This document shows, one piece after another, positions 1 to 5,016 of a stretch of DNA of 6,110 bases. The stretch is from positions 1 to 6,110 of the forward strand of contig CADEEU010000231.1 of the NCBI GenBank assembly GCA_902826385.1. Reading direction: 5' to 3'. Each line of letters opens with the position of its first letter. Position 1 is the first letter of the stretch. A program made the position numbers and the translations under genes. This stretch comes from an uncultured Acidobacteriota bacterium. Its GTDB lineage: Bacteria > Acidobacteriota > Blastocatellia > Pyrinomonadales > Pyrinomonadaceae. Below the pieces are notes generated by a model. The model had not been told where the DNA came from. It was given only the letters and a program-made list of their open reading frames with translations, and did no database searches.

Positions 1-1
1 C

Positions 2-271
2 CAGTTTCTCCAGCGAAAATCTATTCGCGACGTTTACTGGCCGAAGGCGGCATTCGAACTTACCAACGCGACTACCGGCGAGCTTTTCCTGCCGTCTCTC
101 TATGTAAATACATGGAAGAACTCCGACGACCAGATCCGGCTTGGCCGCAGCGTCGATTGGCGCGAGGTTGGGGATGACATTTATGTCGGCGAAGGCACGC
201 GTGTGTTCACGATGGACGGTAAAGATAAAGCCCTGTTGGATATAAAATCGATCGAGTTTAACCACGAATAA
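2..271 (+). CDS. tagJ: T6SS accessory protein TagJ (ImpE family), C-terminal fragment
   Basis: The reading frame is open from the left edge to a TAA stop and gives the last 89 residues; the 5' part lies outside the window. The visible part matches the C-terminal half of the ImpE/TagJ family as I know it. It has an IRDVYWPKA segment (the family's R-D-hydrophobic-W pattern), then GELFLPSLY, then DDQIRLGRSVDW, then a GEGTRVF segment and a final LLDIKSIEF strand. Family members are roughly 270-280 residues, so about a third is visible. In Pseudomonas aeruginosa the homologue HsiE1 binds the N-terminal helix of TssB and also ClpV, and is proposed to help recruit the ATPase to the contracted sheath. 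Here the gene sits upstream of tssA, whereas in the P. aeruginosa H1 cluster it lies between hcp and tssE. The call rests on motif pattern only, but the T6SS context supports it strongly. Confidence 0.85.
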   Translation, partial: QFLQRKSIRDVYWPKAAFELTNATTGELFLPSLYVNTWKNSDDQIRLGRSVDWREVGDDIYVGEGTRVFTMDGKDKALLDIKSIEFNHE

Positions 272-291
272 CGCTTTTAGGTGCGTTATTT
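266..291 (+). terminator. Stem-loop over the tagJ stop codon, possible weak terminator
   Basis: AATAACGC (267-274) and GCGTTATT (283-290) form a perfect 8-bp inverted repeat with an 8-nt loop, plus a possible G-U pair at 266/291. The tagJ TAA stop lies inside the left arm. The following bases (TAGGTATTTCGTTT) are T-rich but contain no clean T run, and the stem is AT-rich. It could equally be a 3'-end stabiliser or chance. Confidence 0.3.
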
Positions 292-309
292 AGGTATTTC
301 GTTTAGAAT

Positions 310-353
310 GTTAAGCGTCCACAGCATATTTTCGGACTGCTAACCGCCTTTTT
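310..353 (+). terminator. Imperfect stem-loop followed by T5, candidate intrinsic terminator or attenuator before tssA
   Basis: GTTA (310-313), GC (315-316) and GTCC (317-320) pair with GGAC (334-337), GC (339-340) and TAAC (341-344). This gives ten base pairs interrupted by one single-base bulge on each side (A314 and T338), with a 13-nt loop. A TTTTT run at 349-353 follows after four further bases. This resembles a leaky intrinsic terminator between tagJ and tssA. The bulges and the gap before the T run keep confidence low. Confidence 0.25.
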
Positions 354-362
354 GCTCTAAAT

Positions 363-368
363 AAGGAG
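363..368 (+). promoter_or_regulatory. Ribosome binding site of tssA (AAGGAG)
   Basis: A full AAGGAG lies 11 nt before ATG 380 and 8 nt before an in-frame TTG at 377. The same hexamer precedes tssB (1618-1623, spacing 9), tssC (2137-2142, spacing 10) and hcp (3856-3861, spacing 10). Those spacings favour ATG 380 slightly, but TTG 377 would add only one residue. Confidence 0.75.
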
Positions 369-379
369 ACTGTCTTTTG

Positions 380-1555
380 ATGAGTGATGAGCTGCAGACA
401 CCGCCGGTAATCGATCTTGAAGTTCTGCTTCAACCGATCTCGGACGAAAGTCCGTCCGGCGAAAGCTTGCGCTATTCCGGTATTTACGATGAATTAGCGG
501 AAGCTCGGCGCGCTGACGACGACCTTAACAAGGGCGATTGGGTAACCGAGGTAAAGGTCGCCGATTACGGCAAGGTCATCACTATCGGTGTCGATGCTCT
601 TTCAACACAAACAAAGGACGTGCAGATCGGTGTCTGGGTTGCTGAGGCCGTGATAAGAAAGCACGGCCTGGCCGGGTTTCGCGACGGCCTGTTGATGCTG
701 AACGGATTCCTTGAGCGTTTTTGGGAAACGCTGCACCCTGAGATCGACGAGGGCGACATGGAGGGCAGGGCAAACGCGATGTCCTGGCTGGACATTCACG
801 GAGCCGAGGCTTTGCGTAGAGTGCCCTTTACCGGAAGTAAGGGGTATAACTTCATCGATCTGGAGAACGCCCGAAAGTACGACTTTCCAGAGTTTTCCGA
901 AACTCAGACGCCCGAAGAACAGGCGAGGCTCAACGAGCTCAGGACGGAAGCCGAAAAAAACCGCAGCGTAACGATGTCGCATTGGAACCAGGAGCGTTCC
1001 GAAACGCGTCGGGCGGCGATGGAGGTTTTCAATCGCACGGCTGAGGAATGCCTGACGGCGTTCGGCGATCTAAACCGGCTCTGCGAGGAAAAGTTCGATC
1101 GTAATCAGACACCTGGCTTCTCGAATCTTAAAAAGGTTTTCGAAACCATAAATGAGCAGATCAAAAAACTGCTTGAAGAAAAGCGGCTTGAAGAACCCGA
1201 TGAGCTCGAAGTTGAGCAAACGGCCGGGGCCAATGAGGACGGTTCCCATGAAGGTCGCGGCGACCTTTCGGTTTCAGGAGCTATAGCCAGCCGGAAAGAC
1301 GCTCTTCGCCGTCTTGGCGAGATCGCGGCCTTTTTTCAAAAGACCGAACCGCACAGCCCGGTTTCTTACCTGGTGCAGCGGGCAGTAAAATGGGGCAACA
1401 TGGGGCTGGAAACATGGCTGCAGGACGTTATTAAGGATCAGTCGGTACTTTTCCAGTTGCGCGAAACCCTCGGCGTAGACGGCGGCGGCAGCACCGCGTC
1501 GTCGGATAGTTGGAGCGAGCCGGCCCCGGCAGACGATGGATGGGGACAGCAATAA
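380..1555 (+). CDS. tssA: T6SS baseplate/tail assembly protein TssA (ImpA family)
   Basis: This gene encodes a complete 391-residue protein. TssA is a cytoplasmic T6SS component that associates with the baseplate and/or the distal end of the growing sheath and coordinates tube and sheath assembly. The N-terminal ImpA domain (about residues 10-140) shows the family pattern: SGESLRYSGIYDELAEAR (26-43), GDW (52-54), TKDVQIGVWVAEA (78-90), HGLAGFRDGL (95-104), and an ExRANAMSWL segment ending near 137. Residues about 175-275 are charged and helical, probably coiled coil. The C-terminal domain carries AFFQKTEPHSPVSYLVQRAV (317-336), then KWG and a WLQDVIKD segment. The EPHSP-containing C-terminus is like that of P. 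aeruginosa TssA1. A Gly/Ser/Pro-rich acidic tail follows (368-391). I chose ATG 380; TTG 377 is an alternative. tssB starts 77 nt downstream. Confidence 0.95.
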   Translation: MSDELQTPPVIDLEVLLQPISDESPSGESLRYSGIYDELAEARRADDDLNKGDWVTEVKVADYGKVITIGVDALSTQTKDVQIGVWVAEAVIRKHGLAGFRDGLLMLNGFLERFWETLHPEIDEGDMEGRANAMSWLDIHGAEALRRVPFTGSKGYNFIDLENARKYDFPEFSETQTPEEQARLNELRTEAEKNRSVTMSHWNQERSETRRAAMEVFNRTAEECLTAFGDLNRLCEEKFDRNQTPGFSNLKKVFETINEQIKKLLEEKRLEEPDELEVEQTAGANEDGSHEGRGDLSVSGAIASRKDALRRLGEIAAFFQKTEPHSPVSYLVQRAVKWGNMGLETWLQDVIKDQSVLFQLRETLGVDGGGSTASSDSWSEPAPADDGWGQQ

Positions 1556-1632
1556 AAGTTTTTTTCAGCCGCGTGCGGTCAGGAGATTTATAACCTTTAG
1601 CAATTTTTTCGATAGATAAGGAGAACACGCAA

Positions 1633-2148
1633 ATGCCTAAGAAGGAAAGCATACAACATAAGATTGACCGCATTCGTCCGCCGCGGGTGCAGATCACATA
1701 CGATGTCGAGATTGGCGGAGCCATGGAGCTGAAGGAACTTCCTTTCGTGGTAGGCGTGCTCGGCGATTTTGTCGGTAAGCCTGAAGAACCGCTTCCCGGC
1801 GTAAAACAGCGAAAGTTTGTTGAGATCGATCGCGATAACTTTGACCAGGTCATGACCGGCATGAAACCGCGTCTTGCTTTTACGACCGAAAACAAGCTTC
1901 AGGACGATGGAAGTAAGATGGGTGTCGAGCTTAAATTCAACAGTATCGAAGATTTTGAGCCGGACAACATCGTCCAGCAGGTCGACCCGCTTCGTAAGCT
2001 GGTTGAAGCTCGACAAAAGCTCTCCGACCTTTTGTCGAAAATGGACGGTAACGACAAACTCGAAAGCCTTTTAAACGACGTCATCGCAAACCAGGATAAG
2101 CAAAAAGAACTGAGCGACGCGCTTGGATTAGACGGAAAGGAGAAATAA
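1633..2148 (+). CDS. tssB: T6SS contractile sheath small subunit TssB (VipA/HsiB)
   Basis: This is a complete 171-residue protein, the usual length for TssB. With TssC it polymerises into the cytoplasmic contractile sheath that drives the Hcp tube outward. Visible family features are PPRVQITYDVEIGGA (16-30), ELPFVVGVLGDF (35-46), RKFVEIDRDNFDQVM (60-74), PR (79-80), VELKFNSIEDFEPDNIVQQV (98-117), and LRKLVEARQKLSDLLSKMDGN (120-140), followed by a helical C-terminus. The N-terminus (ESIQHKIDRIRPPRVQI) resembles P. aeruginosa HsiB1, whose N-terminal helix is the docking site for TagJ/HsiE1, and tagJ is indeed present upstream. AAGGAG stands 9 nt before the ATG. The last codons contain the AAGGAG used by tssC, which starts 4 nt after this stop, so the two sheath genes are almost certainly co-transcribed and translated in step. 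Confidence 0.97.
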   Translation: MPKKESIQHKIDRIRPPRVQITYDVEIGGAMELKELPFVVGVLGDFVGKPEEPLPGVKQRKFVEIDRDNFDQVMTGMKPRLAFTTENKLQDDGSKMGVELKFNSIEDFEPDNIVQQVDPLRKLVEARQKLSDLLSKMDGNDKLESLLNDVIANQDKQKELSDALGLDGKEK

Positions 2149-2152
2149 CTTT

Positions 2153-3643
2153 ATGGCCACCAAAAAAGAAACAGAAGCAGTCGTTCAGACGCAGGAGGCC
2201 GCCGGCGAAGGTAGTTTGCTCGACAAAATATTGTCGGACGGCCGAATGGCGCGTGACGAATTTCAGACTCAGCGTGCCAAGGATATGATCGGCGAATTCG
2301 TCGGTCAGATCATGTCGGGTCAACTGACCATGTCCAAAAACATGGACCTGACCATAAACTCGCGCATTGCCGAGATCGACCGGCTTATCACCTCTCAGAT
2401 GAATGAGATCATGCACCATGAGGACTTTCAGAAGCTGGAAGGCTCGTGGCGCGGACTTCATCAACTTGTAATGAACTCGGAAACCAGCACAATGCTGAAG
2501 ATCCGTGTCATGAGCGTCAATAAAAAAGACCTTCTCAAAGATTTCGAACGCGCACTCGAATTCGATCAGTCGGCGCTGTTCAAGAAGATCTACGAAGACG
2601 AATACGGTACTTTTGGCGGATCACCCTACGGAGCCCTGATCGGCGACTATGAGTTCGGCAACCATCCGCAGGATATGGCCCTGCTCGAGAAAATGTCGCA
2701 AGTTGCCGCCGCGGCCCACGCGCCGTTCCTAAGTGCCGCCTCCCCGGACCTTTTCGGCTGGGAAACGTATACGGAAATGACCGAAGTTCGCGATATCTCG
2801 AAGATCTTCGACCGTCTCGAATACGCCAAATGGCGAAGCTTCCGCGAGTCGGAAGACTCACGTTACGTCGGCCTTACACTGCCGCGCACGCTCGGCCGCG
2901 TTCCTTATGGAGCAGCAACCAGACCGACCGAATCGTTCCGCTTTGAGGAAGATGTTGACGGCAAGGATCATAAGAAGTATCTTTGGAGCAATGCAGCTTA
3001 CGCACTGGGCACGCGGTTGACCGAAGCTTTTGCCATGCACAGCTGGTGTGTTGCCATTCGCGGCGTTGAAGGCGGCGGCCTTGTTGACGGCCTTCCGACC
3101 CACACCTTCGCTACCGACGAGGGCGAGATCGCTGAAAAATGTCCCACCGAGGTGTCGATAACCGACCGCCGCGAGAAAGAGTTTTCGGACAACGGTTTTG
3201 TGCCGCTTGTTCATTGTAAAGGAACTGACTATGCCGCATTCTTCGGCATGCAGTCCTGCAACAAAGCCAAGAAATACGACACCGACGCCGCAAACGCAAA
3301 CGCGCGGCTTTCGACACAACTGCAGTACCTGTTCGCGGTGTCACGGTTTGCCCACTACTTAAAAGCAATGTGTCGCGACAAGATCGGCAGCTTTATGTCG
3401 CGTGACAATTGCGAGACCTTCCTCAACCGGTGGATTACGAACTATGTAACTCCGGACGATACGGCATCGCAATCCGTCAAAGCAAAATTCCCCCTACGCG
3501 AGGCGAGAGTTGACGTCGCCGAGATTCCGGGCAAGCCCGGATGTTATCGGGCAGTCGCCTTCCTTCGTCCGCATTTCCAGCTTGACGAGTTGTCGGTATC
3601 ACTCAGGCTGGTCGCCGATTTACCGGAGCCTGCTAAGGGCTAG
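2153..3643 (+). CDS. tssC: T6SS contractile sheath large subunit TssC (VipB/HsiC)
   Basis: This is a complete 496-residue protein, the normal TssC length. It pairs with TssB to build the contractile sheath. Recognisable segments are the N-terminal helix SLLDKILSDGRMARDE (21-36), the IAEIDRLITSQMNEIMHHEDFQKLEGSWRGL region (72-102), GALIGDYEF (160-168), the PFLSAASPDLFGW region (191-203), YVGLTLPRTLGRVPYG (238-253), LWSNAAYALGTRLTEAF (277-293), GLVDGLPTH (309-317), CPTEVSITDRREKEFSDNGFVPL (330-352), ARLSTQLQYLFAVSRFAHYL (384-403) and the C-terminal PGCYRAVAFLRPHFQLDEL (462-480). In Vibrio cholerae the LLDxI-type N-terminal helix of VipB is what ClpV grips after contraction; the same pattern here suggests direct ClpV recycling. 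The gene is translationally close to tssB. Its stop is followed by a 228-nt spacer before hcp. Confidence 0.98.
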   Translation: MATKKETEAVVQTQEAAGEGSLLDKILSDGRMARDEFQTQRAKDMIGEFVGQIMSGQLTMSKNMDLTINSRIAEIDRLITSQMNEIMHHEDFQKLEGSWRGLHQLVMNSETSTMLKIRVMSVNKKDLLKDFERALEFDQSALFKKIYEDEYGTFGGSPYGALIGDYEFGNHPQDMALLEKMSQVAAAAHAPFLSAASPDLFGWETYTEMTEVRDISKIFDRLEYAKWRSFRESEDSRYVGLTLPRTLGRVPYGAATRPTESFRFEEDVDGKDHKKYLWSNAAYALGTRLTEAFAMHSWCVAIRGVEGGGLVDGLPTHTFATDEGEIAEKCPTEVSITDRREKEFSDNGFVPLVHCKGTDYAAFFGMQSCNKAKKYDTDAANANARLSTQLQYLFAVSRFAHYLKAMCRDKIGSFMSRDNCETFLNRWITNYVTPDDTASQSVKAKFPLREARVDVAEIPGKPGCYRAVAFLRPHFQLDELSVSLRLVADLPEPAKG

Positions 3644-3659
3644 ATACCGAAAGCAGGGG

Positions 3660-3690
3660 CGTACAGCCCAAGTTTTAGCCGGGCTGTACG
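3660..3690 (+). promoter_or_regulatory. Perfect 10-bp stem-loop 16 nt after tssC, in the tssC-hcp spacer
   Basis: CGTACAGCCC (3660-3669) and GGGCTGTACG (3681-3690) are exact reverse complements around an 11-nt loop. Three further G-U pairs (3657-3659 with 3691-3693) could lengthen the stem. Only three T follow, so it is a poor classical intrinsic terminator. Its place directly behind tssC fits a 3'-end stabiliser, a processing site or a leaky terminator that separates sheath from tube expression. The rest of the spacer (3691-3871) contains two TATAAT-like hexamers, TATAAA (3743-3748) and TATAAG (3829-3834). Neither has a convincing -35 partner, so I do not call a promoter. Confidence 0.55.
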
Positions 3691-3871
3691 TTTCCGGAAA
3701 TTCCCACAACGATTTCTGCAAAAACGGCGCCAGCATACGTCGTATAAATGTTGCGGAAATGACCGCTGACGAGAATGACGAGACTGATCTCGGAAAGTTG
3801 AAAAACAAAAAAGAGGAAAGCTCGGATTTATAAGTGGACAAGAACTGGAGATAGAAAGGAGAAAAAAGTAT

Positions 3872-4354
3872 ATGGCAAACACCGATAATTTTTTGAAGAT
3901 AGACATCCCTGGCGAAAGCGAAGACAAAGATCATAAAGGCTGGTTCGACCTTCTGCACTTTGACCTTGGCGTAACCAACAGCGGTTCAATGGCATTCGGC
4001 GGCGGCGGCGGTACCGGACAGGCAAGCTTTGGCGATATCCCGATCACGACCTATGTAGGCAAATCGTCGCCCGAGATTTTCCTGAAATGTGCCACCGGTA
4101 AGCACTTCCCTAAAGCCGAGATCCTTTGCCGCAAGGCCGGTGATCAGCCGATGGACTACATGAAGATCGAACTGACGGACGTGATGATCACAAGCTATCG
4201 CGTCAACCCCGGCCACGGCAGTGACCTGCCGACCGAAAGCTGGAGTCTCGATTACGCGAAGATCGACTACTCCTATCAGGCACAGGGACCGGATGGTAAA
4301 GGACTTGGCTGGGTTAAGAAGGGTTACAACGTCAAGACCAACGACGTTTCCTAG
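3872..4354 (+). CDS. hcp: T6SS tube protein Hcp (TssD)
   Basis: This is a complete 160-residue protein of the Hcp family, whose hexamers stack into the inner tube and which also carries small effectors in its lumen. Family signatures are FLKIDIPGESEDKDHKGWFD (7-26), a glycine-rich loop SGSMAFGGGGGTGQASFGD (37-55), SSPEIFLKCATGKHFPKAEI (65-84), RKAG (87-90), DYMKIELTDVMITSYR (95-110), ESWSLDYAKIDYSYQAQ (122-138) and the terminal GYNVKTN. The glycine loop and overall pattern are close to P. aeruginosa Hcp1. No N-terminal signal peptide is present, as expected, because Hcp leaves through the T6SS. No C-terminal extension is present, so this is a plain structural Hcp and not an evolved effector form. 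AAGGAG lies 10 nt before the ATG. The gene is isolated by a 228-nt upstream and a 137-nt downstream spacer, each holding a strong inverted repeat, which suggests it is expressed at a level different from its neighbours. Confidence 0.97.
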   Translation: MANTDNFLKIDIPGESEDKDHKGWFDLLHFDLGVTNSGSMAFGGGGGTGQASFGDIPITTYVGKSSPEIFLKCATGKHFPKAEILCRKAGDQPMDYMKIELTDVMITSYRVNPGHGSDLPTESWSLDYAKIDYSYQAQGPDGKGLGWVKKGYNVKTNDVS

Positions 4355-4420
4355 TATTTCGCTTCGGCCTCAAAAGCCGCGGCATTTACAAAAGGCAACG
4401 CTTTCACAAAACACTCGCTT

Positions 4421-4458
4421 GCGAAACGGTTTCGATTGTAAGATCGGAACCGTTTCGT
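4421..4458 (+). repeat. Long hairpin with GUAA tetraloop, also two tandem 13-bp palindromes, between hcp and tssE
   Basis: Bases 4422-4431 (CGAAACGGTT) and 4448-4457 (AACCGTTTCG) are exact reverse complements. The pairing continues inward through a T-G pair, CGAT/ATCG (4433-4436 with 4442-4446 side bases) and another T-G pair to a four-base GTAA loop (4438-4441), a GNRA-type tetraloop. With the outer G-U this gives about 17 pairs. The same stretch reads as two near-identical 13-mers, CGAAACGGTTTCG (4422-4434) and CGGAACCGTTTCG (4445-4457). They match at 11 of 13 positions, and each is close to self-palindromic, with centres 23 bp apart. No T run follows. It could act as an mRNA 3' stabiliser, a processing site or attenuator for hcp, or as a double operator at the DNA level. 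Confidence 0.7.
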
Positions 4459-4491
4459 CACTGACTAAGGGTTTTCAAAGAAGATTCATCG

Positions 4492-4977
4492 ATGTCCAGG
4501 CTCGATCACCAAATTAAAATTACGCCCTCGGTCCTGGATCGCCTGCTTGATTACGACCCGCAAACTTCGACAGAGGCCCCGCGATCGCAGTCACAGTCGC
4601 TGGCCGATCTGAAGATATCGATCAAACGGGACCTGGAATGGCTTTTAAATACGCGACACAACGGCGTTGAAATAGCGGAAACGCTGGAAGAACTTAACGA
4701 ATCGCTCGCTGTTTACGGTTTGCCCGATTTGACCAGCCTAAGCGTAAACAGCAGCACCGAACAGAGTCGACTGGCAAAATCGCTCGAGAACGCGATTCGC
4801 ATTTTCGAGCCACGATTTATAAACGTTAAGATCTCGCTCGAACCGATCGACAATACCGACCGTCAGCTGAAGTTCCGGATCGAGGCACACCTCGATATCG
4901 AGCCGATACCTGAACCGGTAAGCTTCGATACTGTCTTACAGGTCGGAAGCGGCGAATTTGCTATAAAGGGCTCTTAA
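4492..4977 (+). CDS. tssE: T6SS baseplate protein TssE (gp25-like)
   Basis: This is a complete 161-residue protein of the TssE/gp25-lysozyme-like family, which despite the name is structural. It belongs to the baseplate wedge and helps nucleate sheath assembly. Features are SVLDRLLDYDP (13-23), an ISIKRDLEWLLNTRHNG segment (42-58), SLAVYGLPDLTSL (71-83), AIRIFEPRFINVKISL (101-116) with the conserved EPR at 106-108, and the C-terminal LKFRIEAHLDIEP (126-138) and PVSFDTVLQV (142-151). The ribosome site is weaker than those of the upstream genes: only an AAAGAAG stretch (4477-4483) lies 8 nt before the ATG. This agrees with lower expression than hcp. The ATG at 4492 is chosen because it gives the usual TssE N-terminus just before the SVLDRL motif. 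tssF follows after 39 nt. Confidence 0.95.
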   Translation: MSRLDHQIKITPSVLDRLLDYDPQTSTEAPRSQSQSLADLKISIKRDLEWLLNTRHNGVEIAETLEELNESLAVYGLPDLTSLSVNSSTEQSRLAKSLENAIRIFEPRFINVKISLEPIDNTDRQLKFRIEAHLDIEPIPEPVSFDTVLQVGSGEFAIKGS

Positions 4978-5016
4978 AACACCGGCCCGACCGGGGAATA
5001 GAATTCTCTTTAATGT

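Noticed and set aside
332..347. GG-N10-GC spacing that could suggest a sigma-54 promoter before tssA
   Set aside because: Only the invariant GG and GC match. The rest of the TGGCAC/TTGC pattern is absent, and the bases are part of the stem-loop.
1556..1580. T run beside a small CCGC/GCGG stem after tssA, possible terminator
   Set aside because: The T run comes before the 4-bp stem on the + strand, so it has the wrong order for an intrinsic terminator.
2858..3319. Long minus-strand open frames opposite tssC
   Set aside because: tssC is a clear full-length conserved gene. The antisense frames are basic and cysteine-rich, typical of reverse-strand shadows, and have no ribosome sites that I can see.
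3510..3833. 107-codon open frame overlapping the end of tssC and the spacer
   Set aside because: Its first part is tssC read in another frame, and the peptide shows no recognisable family. Only the last 24 codons are worth noting, and they are listed as a weak finding.
4365..4379. CGGC/GCCG mini-hairpin just after the hcp stop
   Set aside because: It has only four pairs and no T run. It is much weaker than the neighbouring hairpin at 4421-4458.
4221..4517. 98-codon open frame across the end of hcp into tssE
   Set aside because: It is an out-of-frame shadow of hcp. It runs through the palindromic spacer and has no ribosome site or recognisable motif.
4982..4996. Short CCGG...CCGG repeat between tssE and tssF
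   Set aside because: A 4-bp stem with a 5-nt loop is expected by chance in GC-rich sequence.
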